Shown: positions 17,812 through 26,756, numbered from the stretch's first letter. The stretch: 64,000 nt of DNA from Oxalobacteraceae bacterium (GCA_021299035.1 JAJTGD010000001.1:1-64000); one strand, 5' to 3'. Translations and numbers: made by a program. The notes: generated from the sequence alone by a model not told the origin.

Positions 17812-18807
17812 TCAGACCAGCTTCACCAGTTGCTTGCCAAGGTTCTTACCACGCAGCATACCGATGAACGCCTCAGGCGCAGCGGCGAGACCTTCGGCGA
17901 TGGTCTCGTGATAGTTCAGTTTTTTGGTGGCGACCAATTGCGCCAATTCGGACAGGCCTTGCGGCCACAACTCGAGATGCTCGGAAATGATGAAGCCCTG
18001 CATCATCAGGCGCATCGATAACACCTTGTGCAACGAGTGCACCGGCATCGGCTGACCGTCATAGCCAGAGATCATGCCGCATAAAGCAATCCGACCGAAG
18101 GGGTTCATCTGATTCAAGACGGCGTCCATCACAACACCGCCCACGTTCTCGAACAGGCCGTCAATGCCATCAGGCGCGGCGGCTTTGATATCGCCGAACA
18201 AGTTGCCCGCCTTGTAGTCAATACACGCGTCGAAACCAAAGCTGTCGACCACTAGCTGACACTTTGCTTTACCACCCGCGATGCCGATTACACGGCAGCC
18301 TTGTAGCTTGGCGAGCTGGCCCACCACACTGCCTACAGCGCCGCTCGCGGCAGACACTGCAATGGTTTGCCCAGGCTTGGGCTGCAAAATCTTGTTCAGT
18401 CCATACCAAGCTGTCATACCCGGCATACCGACAATACCCAGATAGGCAGACAAGGAAATCTGAGTGCTATCGACTTTCTTGAGCATGCTGCCATCGGAGA
18501 CACCCATCTCGCTCCAACCCAACATACCCACCACCTTGTCGCCCACCGCAAATTTTGGGTGATTGGAGGCGATCACCTCACCTGCAGTACCGCCGATCAT
18601 GACGTCATCGATGGCTTGCGGCGCGGCGTAGCTCTTGATGTCCTCCATGCGCATCCGCATGTAGGGATCAAGCGAGAGGTAATGATTACGGACCAGAAGC
18701 TGCCCCTCGCCGATCTCCGGCACCGGTACAGTCTCTAGTCTGAAGTCTGTGGGCGCTACGCTCTCTTTCGGACGTGCGGCGAGAACAATGCGCTGATAGG
18801 TTTGCAT
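17812..18807 (-). CDS. NADP-dependent MDR oxidoreductase (CurA/LTB4DH type)
   Basis: The 331-residue zinc-independent medium-chain reductase has the substrate-domain motif LDPYMRMRM, the nucleotide-binding AASGAVGSVVGQLAK and VGGVVMDAVL, typical of leukotriene B4 dehydrogenase/alkenal reductase enzymes such as CurA. These use NADPH to reduce carbon-carbon double bonds next to a carbonyl. It is the second gene of a minus-strand run beginning with a Dabb protein and continuing with an SDR, thioesterase and acetyltransferase. Confidence 0.93.
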   Translation of the reverse strand: MQTYQRIVLAARPKESVAPTDFRLETVPVPEIGEGQLLVRNHYLSLDPYMRMRMEDIKSYAAPQAIDDVMIGGTAGEVIASNHPKFAVGDKVVGMLGWSEMGVSDGSMLKKVDSTQISLSAYLGIVGMPGMTAWYGLNKILQPKPGQTIAVSAASGAVGSVVGQLAKLQGCRVIGIAGGKAKCQLVVDSFGFDACIDYKAGNLFGDIKAAAPDGIDGLFENVGGVVMDAVLNQMNPFGRIALCGMISGYDGQPMPVHSLHKVLSMRLMMQGFIISEHLELWPQGLSELAQLVATKKLNYHETIAEGLAAAPEAFIGMLRGKNLGKQLVKLV

Positions 18808-18821
18808 GGGAAGCCGTTAAT

Positions 18822-19127
18822 CTAGTCGATGTGATAGTCCATACACTGCCGCTCCGACCTGACCGCAGCAACGAAAGGCTTGAGCGCAACATGCTGCGGA
18901 TGATTCTGATAAGCGTCGAGTGCGGCCGCAGATTCAAACACCGAGTACAGCACCACGTCATAGGTGCACTCGTAGCCGGGCTGCGCCAGCGCGACCTCAA
19001 AGGCAAGCGTGCCGGGCACGATATCCGCGCAAGTGTCCAATAGAGCCTTCATTTTTGCTGCGTTGGTCGATTTGTCAGCGCCCTCGGCGTGCTCCCTCAA
19101 CTGCCACATTACGATGTGCTTGATCAT
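18822..19127 (-). CDS. Dabb (dimeric alpha-beta barrel) stress-responsive protein
   Basis: The 101-residue protein starts MIKHIVMWQL, with later AFEVALAQPGYECTYDVVLYSVFESAAALDAYQNHPQH and VRSERQCMDYHID, the ferredoxin-like Dabb fold seen in stress-responsive and polyketide-cyclase-like proteins. Its biochemical role is unknown. It is the first gene of the minus-strand MDR/SDR/thioesterase/GNAT run, with 14 bases to the next gene. Confidence 0.9.
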   Translation of the reverse strand: MIKHIVMWQLREHAEGADKSTNAAKMKALLDTCADIVPGTLAFEVALAQPGYECTYDVVLYSVFESAAALDAYQNHPQHVALKPFVAAVRSERQCMDYHID

Positions 19128-19233
19128 TATCCATTCCGTTTAACCATAGCGAGATTAGCGCCCCTTGAGGGCGGACGAGGATAGCACAGCGCCTTTTCTG
19201 CGAAACTTCGGTGCTATCGGCAGCTCACTCGGC

Positions 19234-19273
19234 GTAAGTTTTTGTAAGTTTCAAGAAAGCGAACTGTAAGTTT
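19234..19273. promoter_or_regulatory. Three GTAAGTTT direct repeats upstream of the MHS transporter
   Basis: GTAAGTTT occurs at 19234-19241, 19244-19251 and 19266-19273, spaced by 10 and 22 bases, close to one and two helical turns. The repeats lie 66-106 bases before the transporter start and could be sites for a regulator; the regulator is unknown. Confidence 0.4.
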
Positions 19274-19339
19274 TCAAACCTACACTCGCCTGCGATGCTA
19301 CGGAAATCCGTTGCAAACATATAAACATAGGGAGACACC

Positions 19340-21001
19340 ATGGCCTCAGATCAGGCAACTGACCACGTGATCACGCCAGAAGAGCGGAAGGTCATTTTCG
19401 CCTCTTCGCTAGGCACGGTATTCGAATGGTACGACTTCTATCTGTACGGTTCGCTCGCCGCCATTATCGCCAAGCAGTTTTTTGCTGGTACAGACCCCAA
19501 CACGGCGTTCATTTTTGCCTTGCTCGCATTCGCAGCAGGCTTCTTGGTACGTCCATTCGGCGCGATCGTATTCGGTCGCCTGGGTGACATGGTCGGGCGC
19601 AAGTACACCTTCTTGGTCACGATTCTGTTGATGGGTGTCTCCACCTTCATTGTCGGTCTGTTGCCCAATTACGCGAGCATCGGTATTGCGGCACCGATTA
19701 TTTTGATTACTCTGCGGATTCTGCAGGGCTTGGCGCTTGGCGGTGAATACGGTGGTGCTGCGACTTACGTTGCAGAGCATGCACCGGATCACAAGCGTGG
19801 TGCTTTCACTGCCTGGATTCAAACCACCGCAACGCTCGGTCTGTTCCTGTCGCTGCTCGTGATTCTCGGTACCCGTACCGCGATTGGTGAGGAACAGTTT
19901 GCCGATTGGGGCTGGCGTATCCCTTTCCTGGTATCAGTGTTCTTGCTGGGTATCTCGGTCTGGATCCGTCTCTCGATGAATGAGTCGCCGGCATTCCAGC
20001 GCATGAAAGAAGAAGGCAAAATTTCCAAGGCGCCGATTTCTGAAGCGTTCGGTCAGTGGAAAAACCTAAAGATTGTGCTTCTCGCATTGGTCGGCCTGAC
20101 AGCAGGTCAAGCAGTCGTTTGGTACACCGGTCAGTTCTATGCGTTGTTCTTCCTGACGCAAACGCTGAAAGTCGATGGCCCAACCGCCAACATCCTGATC
20201 GCTGCCTCGCTGTTGATTGGTACGCCTTTCTTCATCGTGTTCGGTTCTTGGTCCGACAAGATCGGGCGCAAGAAAATCATCATGGCGGGCTGTCTGCTGG
20301 CGGCCCTCACTTACTTCCCGCTGTTTAAGGCGCTCACACATTACGCCAACCCGGCGCTAGAAGCGGCGCAAACCAATGCACCAGTGGTGGTGGTGGCAGA
20401 CCCGGCCGAATGTCAGTTCCAGTTCAACCCAACCGGCACCAAGAAGTTCACGTCGTCTTGCGATATTGCGAAAGCAAAGCTGGCGGCCGCCTCGGTTAAC
20501 TATAAGAACGAGGCTGCACCTGCAGGTACGACAGCGGTGATCAAGGTTGGTGATAAAGAGCTGACCTCGTACAGCGCGGTGGGGCTGCCGAAAGAAGAAG
20601 CAACAGCGAAGGATAAACAGTTCACCGAACAGCTGAAGGCGCTAATTGGTGAAGCGGGTTATCCGGCCAAGGCTGATCCGGCTCAAGTCAACAAACCGAT
20701 GGTGCTGGTCATCCTCGTGATTCTGGTGTTGTACGTGACCATGGTCTACGGCCCAATCGCCGCCATGTTGGTTGAGATGTTCCCGACCCGCATCCGCTAC
20801 ACCTCGATGTCACTGCCCTACCATATCGGTAACGGCTGGTTTGGTGGCTTGCTGCCGACTACCGCATTTGCGCTGGTCGCCTATCAGGGGGATATTTACT
20901 ACGGATTGTGGTACCCGATCGTGATCGCGCTGTTCACCTTCGTGATTGGCACCCTGTTTGTGCGCGAAACCAAAGATAACGATATCAACGCACACGAATA
21001 A
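19340..21001 (+). CDS. MFS transporter, metabolite:H+ symporter (MHS) type
   Basis: The 553-residue protein has 12 predicted membrane segments and the MHS-family signatures GTVFEWYDFYLYG near residue 31, RPFGAIVFGRLGDMVGRKYTF and LGGEYGGAATYVAEHAP. About 105 hydrophilic residues containing two Cys (roughly 350-455) are inserted before the last membrane segments, which is why the protein is longer than ProP or KgtP (about 430-500). MHS transporters import organic acids, betaine or similar compounds with protons; the substrate here is unknown. AGGGAGA precedes the start and a strong terminator follows the stop, so it is probably transcribed alone. Confidence 0.92.
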   Translation: MASDQATDHVITPEERKVIFASSLGTVFEWYDFYLYGSLAAIIAKQFFAGTDPNTAFIFALLAFAAGFLVRPFGAIVFGRLGDMVGRKYTFLVTILLMGVSTFIVGLLPNYASIGIAAPIILITLRILQGLALGGEYGGAATYVAEHAPDHKRGAFTAWIQTTATLGLFLSLLVILGTRTAIGEEQFADWGWRIPFLVSVFLLGISVWIRLSMNESPAFQRMKEEGKISKAPISEAFGQWKNLKIVLLALVGLTAGQAVVWYTGQFYALFFLTQTLKVDGPTANILIAASLLIGTPFFIVFGSWSDKIGRKKIIMAGCLLAALTYFPLFKALTHYANPALEAAQTNAPVVVVADPAECQFQFNPTGTKKFTSSCDIAKAKLAAASVNYKNEAAPAGTTAVIKVGDKELTSYSAVGLPKEEATAKDKQFTEQLKALIGEAGYPAKADPAQVNKPMVLVILVILVLYVTMVYGPIAAMLVEMFPTRIRYTSMSLPYHIGNGWFGGLLPTTAFALVAYQGDIYYGLWYPIVIALFTFVIGTLFVRETKDNDINAHE

Positions 21002-21022
21002 GTACTCGCTGATTTAACTAAG

Positions 21023-21048
21023 CCGCCGGTTCGCCGGCGGTTTTTTTT
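21023..21048 (+). terminator. Rho-independent terminator after the MHS transporter
   Basis: A 7-bp perfect GC stem (CCGCCGG, 21023-21029, with CCGGCGG, 21034-21040) with a TTCG loop is followed by eight T. Confidence 0.93.
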
Positions 21049-21397
21049 CGCGTAAACGCTGCGGGCAAAACAGCGATTTAACCAACCAATTCAAACATCC
21101 TGTTTGATCAAGTGTTTACTGACGCTGCATCATTCGCCGCTTGCGCCGATCGCCAATGTGTACTGACGCTGCATCATTTGCCGCTTGTGCCAATCGCTAA
21201 TCCCGGCTGAATTCGTTGTTTTCACGTTACAGATTTAGGTAAAAGTCACGACAAGAGCACCTGCTCGTCGTCGATCCCTCACCCACCCCCCTATCCGTAG
21301 GGAACTAATTAAATTACAGTCTCGCCAGTCCGAAGTTATCGTTTTAATAACTCGCCTCAAAGCGGTTTCTCACGCCGCGTCATGGATTGGAGCTGCC
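21049..21397. other. Non-coding region between transporter terminator and LysR gene
   Basis: These 350 bases hold the 41-bp tandem repeat, then an AT-rich part near 21300-21355 likely to contain the LysR promoter. I see no reading frame with coding character and no tRNA. Confidence 0.6.
21117..21201. repeat. Tandem 41-bp repeat, period 44
   Basis: The segment at 21117-21157 is repeated at 21161-21201 with four mismatches. Both start TACTGACGCTGCATCAT and end with a CCGCTTG..CC.ATCGC.AAT core. They are non-coding and lie between the transporter terminator and the LysR gene. Confidence 0.85.
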
Positions 21398-22318
21398 ATG
21401 GACATCGAATGGCTTGAAGACTTTCTGGTGTTATCCGATATGTCGAGCTTCACCCGGGCGGCTCAGGCACGCAACGTCACGCAATCGGCGTTCAGTCGTC
21501 GCATCCGTTCACTGGAAGATTGGATTGGTATTTCGCTGGTCGATCGCGACACGGTCCCGCCTCGGCTGACGATGGCGGGTCATTTGTTCCGCGACGCTGC
21601 ACGTGAAATGGTTCGACAGTTGCAAGATACCCGTATCGCCCTTGGCCATCGCAGTAAAGTATTTTCCGGACTCAAGCTGTTTGTCGCGCAATCGCTAGTC
21701 CAGGAAGCTTTACCGGATTGGATACAGCAGATCAACACGCGCATCAGCGGTCTCAAGTTCGATATCCATGCAGGTGAGACGTATGAGGGCGTCATCGCAT
21801 TGAGCAATGGGCGTTGCGACCTGCTGATGGCCTACCATAGCCCGATCGTGCCGATGTCGATCGACGAGAAAATGTCACCGTCCATCACGCTCGGGCATGA
21901 TCGTTTGGTGCCAGTCAGTTTGGCGGACGAGTTCGGCTCCCCAACGCATCGGCTGAGCGAGTCGAAGCTTCGACACTTGCCCCTGCTGGCCTACCCACCC
22001 GAGACATTTTTCGGTCGTATTTGCAATGGACTCATCCGGTTCCGACCAAGTGATCCCAATTTCAATGTCATCGTCCAGACTGCCAATGCACGCGTACTGC
22101 ATACGCTCGCGCGCGCTGGTCTGGGTATCGCCTGGCTACCCGAGCGTTGCGTTGCGCAAGATATTGCGAAACGCCGACTTGCTCTGGCGGGCGATGACGA
22201 ATGGAGCGCGAAAATTGATATCAGACTCTATGCATCACACGAGCGAGCCCGACTGCTGAATGGCAACCTCTGGGACAACATCCGGGACATGAAAAATGAC
22301 AACCTTGTCGTGCGCTAG
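21398..22318 (+). CDS. LysR family transcriptional regulator
   Basis: The 306-residue protein has the N-terminal winged helix-turn-helix of LysR regulators (WLEDFLVLSDMSSFTRAAQARNVTQSAFSRRIRSLEDWIG, residues 4-43) and a C-terminal periplasmic-binding-protein-like effector domain. The start ATG at 21398 lies after a GGAG site. Such proteins bind a small-molecule effector and usually control a neighbouring or divergent gene. No divergent gene is adjacent; the closest candidates are the MHS transporter upstream on the same strand and the downstream wHTH protein. Confidence 0.93.
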   Translation: MDIEWLEDFLVLSDMSSFTRAAQARNVTQSAFSRRIRSLEDWIGISLVDRDTVPPRLTMAGHLFRDAAREMVRQLQDTRIALGHRSKVFSGLKLFVAQSLVQEALPDWIQQINTRISGLKFDIHAGETYEGVIALSNGRCDLLMAYHSPIVPMSIDEKMSPSITLGHDRLVPVSLADEFGSPTHRLSESKLRHLPLLAYPPETFFGRICNGLIRFRPSDPNFNVIVQTANARVLHTLARAGLGIAWLPERCVAQDIAKRRLALAGDDEWSAKIDIRLYASHERARLLNGNLWDNIRDMKNDNLVVR

Positions 22319-22380
22319 GGCATTCAATTGAACCTGCTAGCACATAGGTCGATGACGGCTTCAACCGAAAGTGAGTCCCC

Positions 22381-23190
22381 GTGAAAATTGCACTCAGAGT
22401 TATCGGCGATAGTCTGTTTAACCGACTGGCGAAAGAGATCGCCGCACAAGACTCTACGTTTCCACGGCGGCTAGGAAGCACCCAATTGGTAAGCTGGCAG
22501 CTTGAGCGCCTGGAATCACCGTTCCGTTTAGATTACCTTGACACCGAACCGAACCAAGCGGCGGTCGTATTAGTTGAGATTCGAGACGCAACACAAATCG
22601 AAATGCTGTGGGATTTCGGTCGTCTCGAGTATCCAAGTCTGTGCTACCGCGTGGATTCCGACCTGCCCCCTGTGCCCTTGCTGTTGGTGTTTGATGAGCA
22701 TGCGAGTGCGCCCAGTGCACTCGATATTCCAAAATTAGTCAGCGACTGGGTATGTGGCAAAGACGATATGACCGAAGTGGCACGACGTGTCGTCACTGCG
22801 CTTCGACGTCATAACTGCTTACTCGATGAACTTGGGCTTGGTCTGCTGACCTTGAATTTGGAATCCCGTCGTCTTATTTACCTTGGCGATTTCATTCAGC
22901 TCTCCCCCGCCGAAGTACCGTTGGCCGAATTGTTCATTAGCCATTTGGGTAGCGTGATACCGATGGACGAAATTCTATTGATGTTCAAACTCGCTGGACG
23001 CGCTTCGACGGGAAGCAATATTCGGGTGACGATTTTCCAGCTTCGATTCAAAATTGAATTAGTCACCCGCAACCAGCTCACCATCACCTGTGCCTACGGC
23101 GAGGGCTATGCCTTACGACCCGGCAAGGGTTCACCCCGCCCACCGGAGCACCTTGAAGCGCGCCAGATGATGGCCCCGTTCCACGCCTGA
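22381..23190 (+). CDS. Pseudo-response regulator with OmpR-type winged helix
   Basis: The 269-residue protein starts with GTG at 22381. The C-terminal domain (about residues 168-250) follows the OmpR/PhoB DNA-binding pattern: LSPAEVPLAELFISHLGSVIPMDEILLMF, then NIRVTIFQLRFKIE and ITCAYGEGYALRP. The N-terminal 130 residues have alternating strands and helices like a receiver domain, but I find no acidic pair, phosphorylatable Asp in the usual context, or conserved Lys. It is therefore probably a phosphorylation-independent DNA-binding regulator. No histidine kinase is adjacent. It follows the LysR gene by 62 bases and may be co-transcribed. Confidence 0.75.
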   Translation: MKIALRVIGDSLFNRLAKEIAAQDSTFPRRLGSTQLVSWQLERLESPFRLDYLDTEPNQAAVVLVEIRDATQIEMLWDFGRLEYPSLCYRVDSDLPPVPLLLVFDEHASAPSALDIPKLVSDWVCGKDDMTEVARRVVTALRRHNCLLDELGLGLLTLNLESRRLIYLGDFIQLSPAEVPLAELFISHLGSVIPMDEILLMFKLAGRASTGSNIRVTIFQLRFKIELVTRNQLTITCAYGEGYALRPGKGSPRPPEHLEARQMMAPFHA

Positions 23191-23196
23191 GATCTT

Positions 23197-23241
23197 CCAC
23201 AGTATTCGCGCGAGCTGCGCGATCACTAGTACTGTGGGATC
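23197..23241. other. Imperfect stem-loop after the wHTH gene
   Basis: CCACAGTA (23197-23204) pairs with TACTGTGG (23230-23237), extended by GATC on both sides after a two-base bulge, with an inner CGCG/CGCG pairing. It begins just after the stop at 23190 and lacks a T run, so it may be a transcript-end or RNA-stability structure. Confidence 0.45.
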
Positions 23242-23324
23242 ATTACACGACGTATTTTTCAACTCCCAGCGCCGCCGCCTGCGTCACCAATGCACAACCG
23301 CAGCGCCCCATTCTCAGAGTAACC

Positions 23325-24023
23325 ATGATCGAACTTCGCAAGAGCGAGCATCGCGGTGTCGCCCGTCTGGACTGGCTCCACTCACGGCATAGTTTTTCAT
23401 TTGGTGAGTTCTACGATCCGCAGCATGTGCGTTTCGGACCGCTACGCGTGATTAACGAGGACCAGGTAAAGCCGGGTTGCGGGTTTGGCACCCATGGTCA
23501 TCGTGACATGGAGATCATCTCTTACGTACTCTCCGGTGAGCTTTCGCATCAGGACAGTATGGGTAATGGCTCGGTGATCCGACCCGGCGATGTGCAGCGC
23601 ATGAGTGCCGGTACCGGAATCCGGCATAGCGAGTTCAATCCATCGTCAACCGATGCTGTCCATTTTTTACAGATCTGGATAGAGCCATCCCAGCGAGGCA
23701 TCCCCCCAAGCTATGAGCAATCAAACATCGACAATGCCGCCAAGCGCGGCGTGTTGCGTGTTATCGCATCGCCTGACGGGCGCGAGGGCTCCGTACGGAT
23801 CCATCAAGATGCACTCATCTACGCCAGCCTGTTATCAGGGAACGACCGCGTCGAGTTCGCGCTGACACCCGAACGGCGCGCCTATGTGCATGTTGCGCGC
23901 GGGACCGTTAGCGTCAACGGTACGCGCTTGGAAAGCGGTGATGCGTTGAAGATATCGCAAGAAAGTCGACTGCTATTCGACCAAGCCGGTGATGCAGAGT
24001 TACTGCTGTTCGACCTGCCATAG
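23325..24023 (+). CDS. Pirin family protein, YhaK type
   Basis: The 232-residue bicupin starts MIELRKSEHRGVA, with the metal site in FGTHGHRDMEIISYVLSGELSHQDSMGN and GDVQRMSAGTGIRHSEFNP. This is the short pirin subgroup that includes YhaK and quercetin-dioxygenase-like proteins; the known roles are redox sensing or quercetinase activity in vitro. It is distinct in length and sequence from the 289-residue pirin at 6276. It appears to be a single gene with non-coding DNA on both sides. Confidence 0.92.
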   Translation: MIELRKSEHRGVARLDWLHSRHSFSFGEFYDPQHVRFGPLRVINEDQVKPGCGFGTHGHRDMEIISYVLSGELSHQDSMGNGSVIRPGDVQRMSAGTGIRHSEFNPSSTDAVHFLQIWIEPSQRGIPPSYEQSNIDNAAKRGVLRVIASPDGREGSVRIHQDALIYASLLSGNDRVEFALTPERRAYVHVARGTVSVNGTRLESGDALKISQESRLLFDQAGDAELLLFDLP

Positions 24024-24208
24024 GTGCGGCCGCCGTCACCACATCTGTATTCACTTACCAAACTTGCCAATCGCATCGGGCGCCGCTATGTCAAGCGCCC
24101 GCCATCGCCGTGCGGTGGCATAATCTGGTCTGACGTCCGGCATGCGGCGGTCGCGAGGTATCGCGACGCCGCATTTGCATTTGAGCGCCGGCTTGCAGGA
24201 ACCCCTAA

Positions 24209-24847
24209 ATGCCGCAAAGCACTACCCACTCCGATCACGCGAGTCTGACCCACATGGCCAGCTGTGCACTGCCAACGCCTTGGGCAAGCTTCACCTTGCA
24301 CGCGTTTCTTGAAGCCAGTACCGGTAAAGAGCATCTCGCGATGACCTTGGGCGACATCAGCAATGGCGAGCCAGTGCTGGCCAGGCTGCACTCCGAGTGC
24401 CTTACAGGCGATACCCTATTCAGCCAACGCTGTGACTGCGGTGCCCAGCTGGAGGGCGCCCTCCAGCGCATCGCCGAAGAAGGGCGTGGCATCCTGCTCT
24501 ATCTGCGTCAGGAAGGGCGCGGCATTGGTCTGGTAAATAAAATCCGTGCTTATGCGCTGCAAGAACAAGGCGCGGATACGGTTGAAGCCAATCATCAGCT
24601 CGGGTTTGCCGATGACCTTCGCAACTACGATGTATGCGCACCGATTTTCCAATACTTCGGTATCCGCTCATTGCGCCTGATGACCAACAATCCCCGCAAG
24701 CTCGACGCCTTGAAAGAGCTGGAGATCAGCACCGAGCGGGTGGCCCACATCGCCAGCAGTACTGACCAAAACCAGCGCTATCTGCAAACCAAGGCCAATA
24801 AGCTTGGCCATCTGCTCACGCCGGCCCGCACCCGCACCAACGAATAA
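24209..24847 (+). CDS. ribA: GTP cyclohydrolase II
   Basis: The 212-residue enzyme opens GTP to form 2,5-diamino-6-ribosylamino-pyrimidinone phosphate, the first step of riboflavin synthesis. The zinc ligands C64, C75 and C77 ([16 protein letters not shown]), the catalytic RQEGRGIGL region and the [13 protein letters not shown] motif are all present. The protein is the stand-alone form, not fused to RibB. The start ATG at 24209 has CAGGA upstream; an ATG at 24254 would also keep the whole domain. No FMN riboswitch was recognised in the 185 bases upstream. Confidence 0.95.
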   Translation: MPQSTTHSDHASLTHMASCALPTPWASFTLHAFLEASTGKEHLAMTLGDISNGEPVLARLHSECLTGDTLFSQRCDCGAQLEGALQRIAEEGRGILLYLRQEGRGIGLVNKIRAYALQEQGADTVEANHQLGFADDLRNYDVCAPIFQYFGIRSLRLMTNNPRKLDALKELEISTERVAHIASSTDQNQRYLQTKANKLGHLLTPARTRTNE

Positions 24848-25018
24848 GCCTGAAATGCGGCTGCCTGACTTGCGCAGCGGCAGGGCCGGGTAAATCATTG
24901 ATTTTGATCATGTATCGGTTTGTCATTACTCAAATGGCAAAAGGTTCAAGCACGTAGCCTTGGCGGTGAGGGCTTTGACGTAATCTCCTCGTTTCCGCCT
25001 AATCCCCTCTTAGGTTTT

Positions 25019-25044
25019 GCTCTCCGTCGGAGAGCATTTTTTTT
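25019..25044 (+). terminator. Rho-independent terminator between ribA and cytochrome c
   Basis: GCTCTCC (25019-25025) pairs with GGAGAGC (25029-25035) around a GTC loop, followed by A and eight T. It is 170 bases after the ribA stop, so it ends either a long ribA trailer or a separate short transcript. Confidence 0.85.
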
Positions 25045-25135
25045 CCTGGTCGAAAAATCTCTGGCCGCGTGCCAAAATACGCACCGGAAACATCACGGGT
25101 TTCAATAACAAAACCAAGAGAACTAGGAGAGCACA

Positions 25136-25519
25136 ATGTCAGCCGCAAGGAATACCCTTCGCATCACCCTGCTATCAGCCGCCATCTTGCTGACCAGCCA
25201 CGCATCTGCGCAAAACGTCTCGGGTGAAGATCTGTACAAGCAGCAATGCGCGGCTTGCCACGCGATACAGAAAGACGCCCCGCCCGGAATGGGGCCAAAC
25301 CTGCACGGTGTGGTGGGTCGACCTGCCGGCGCTATTGCGGGCTTTGCGCACTCGAAAGAGTTCAAAACCGCGCTAAAAGGCAAGTCTTGGAGCCCTGAGC
25401 TGCTAGACAAGTGGCTGGAGAACCCGCAAAAAGTCGCCAAGGGCACTTACATGATGTACCAGCAGGCCGACCCAGCCGTGCGCGCGGCGATCATAGATTA
25501 CTTGAAAAGCGTCAAATAA
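25136..25519 (+). CDS. Small periplasmic cytochrome c
   Basis: The 127-residue protein has a Sec signal peptide (TLLSAAILLTSHASA, cleavage near residue 26) and a class I cytochrome c domain. The haem motif is C38-AACH-42, followed by GPNLHGVVGRPAG and the axial-Met region near KGTYMMYQQ. Size and motifs match cytochrome c2/c550-like soluble electron carriers. It carries electrons in the periplasm; the partner is unknown, though a di-heme peroxidase is encoded 10 kb downstream. AGGAGAGCACA precedes the start. Confidence 0.93.
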   Translation: MSAARNTLRITLLSAAILLTSHASAQNVSGEDLYKQQCAACHAIQKDAPPGMGPNLHGVVGRPAGAIAGFAHSKEFKTALKGKSWSPELLDKWLENPQKVAKGTYMMYQQADPAVRAAIIDYLKSVK

Positions 25520-25536
25520 CTCACTGATAAAAAACC

Positions 25537-25577
25537 AGAAACTGAAGCGTGAGCTTGTTCAAGCTCACGTAGTTTCT
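25537..25577. terminator. Long bipartite stem-loop after cytochrome c
   Basis: AGAAACT (25537-25543) pairs with AGTTTCT (25571-25577), and CGTGAGCTT (25548-25556) with AAGCTCACG (25561-25569) around a GTTC loop. There is no T run on the plus side; it probably protects or ends the cytochrome transcript. Confidence 0.6.
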
Positions 25578-25637
25578 GAGCTGATACCCGGTCCGTTAGA
25601 CAACTCGGCGCTGTAAACCAGCGCCGCAAGGAAGCTC

Positions 25638-26756
25638 ATGTCCTCCCCGCTGCTTTTCACGCCTATCGCGCTTGGCCCACTGACGCTCGCCAATCGAATC
25701 ATGGTGTCACCGATGTGCCAGTACTCCGGTCACGACGGCAATGCCAATGGCTGGCACTTGGCGCACCTCGGTTCTCTAGCGCTTTCCGGCGCCGGGCTGT
25801 TAACCATCGAAGCTACCTCAGTCAGCCCTGAGGGCAGAATTACGCCCGGTTGCCTTGGCCTCTACAACGATGAGAATGAGCGTTCGCTCAAGACCGCGGT
25901 GGATATGTTGCGCGAGGCCAGCAAGTCGAAGCTGATGCTGCAAATCGCGCACGCGGGACGCAAGGCCTCAAGCGCTCGTCCATGGGAAGGTGGCGCCCTG
26001 CTCTCAAGCGCAGAAGGAGGCTGGGAAACCATCGCGCCATCGGCATTGCCGCACAAGCCAGAAGAAGCAGCACCACGCTCCATGAGTCGCGATGACATTC
26101 AGCGAGTAATCAATGATTTTGCGGCAACGGCAAAGCGCGCGCGTCGGCTCGGGTTTGACGCGATCGAGCTTCATGCAGCGCATGGCTATTTAATTCACCA
26201 ATTCCTGTCGCCGCTGTCCAATCGGCGAGACGATGAATACGGTGGCTCAATGGAAAACCGCATGCGCTTCTTGCTGCAGATTTATGAGGTGGTGCGCGCC
26301 GAGCTGGGGCCGGAAATCGCGCTCGGTGTCAGGGTCACCGGCAGTGACTGGGTTGAAGGCGGTTGGGATATTCATGATTGCATCACCCTCTGCCAGCGCT
26401 TGAAGGCGGTAGGCGCCGACTTTGTCGATGTATCTTCCGGTGGGGTTTCGCCGTTACAAAAAATCAGTATCGGACCCGGTTATCAGGTGGCCTTTGCGGC
26501 GCAGGTGAAACAGGCGGTCGGCATCCCGGTCGTTACCGTCGGCATGATCACTGAGCCTGAACAGGCCGAATACATCCTTCAGTCCGGCCAAGCGGACATC
26601 GTGGCACTGGCGCGGGCTTTTATCGCCGATCCGCGTTGGCCGTGGCATGCTGCCGCTGCCCTTGGGGGCAGAATCGAGGGGCATCCGCAGTATTACCGCT
26701 GCATGCCCGCCAAAATGCCCAAAATCTTCGGCGATACCAGCACTAATCAGCGCTAG
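25638..26756 (+). CDS. Old yellow enzyme family NADH:flavin oxidoreductase (YqjM type)
   Basis: The 372-residue FMN-binding TIM barrel has the thermophilic-like/YqjM features NRIMVSPMCQYS (Cys near 26 modulating the flavin), GWHLAHLG, the HAAHGYLIHQFLSPLSNRRDDEYGGS substrate/FMN motif and phosphate-binding GMITEPEQAE...ALARAFIADPRWP. These enzymes reduce activated alkenes with NAD(P)H, often as detoxification. It follows the cytochrome c gene on the same strand after a stem-loop. Length is normal for the family. Confidence 0.94.
   Translation: MSSPLLFTPIALGPLTLANRIMVSPMCQYSGHDGNANGWHLAHLGSLALSGAGLLTIEATSVSPEGRITPGCLGLYNDENERSLKTAVDMLREASKSKLMLQIAHAGRKASSARPWEGGALLSSAEGGWETIAPSALPHKPEEAAPRSMSRDDIQRVINDFAATAKRARRLGFDAIELHAAHGYLIHQFLSPLSNRRDDEYGGSMENRMRFLLQIYEVVRAELGPEIALGVRVTGSDWVEGGWDIHDCITLCQRLKAVGADFVDVSSGGVSPLQKISIGPGYQVAFAAQVKQAVGIPVVTVGMITEPEQAEYILQSGQADIVALARAFIADPRWPWHAAAALGGRIEGHPQYYRCMPAKMPKIFGDTSTNQR

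Noticed and set aside
21117-21201. CRISPR-like array
   Set aside because: There are only two 41-bp copies separated by three bases, so there are no spacers, and no cas genes are present.
24920-25108. Short frame across the terminator after ribA
   Set aside because: It reads through the terminator hairpin and T run; no ribosome binding site or family.
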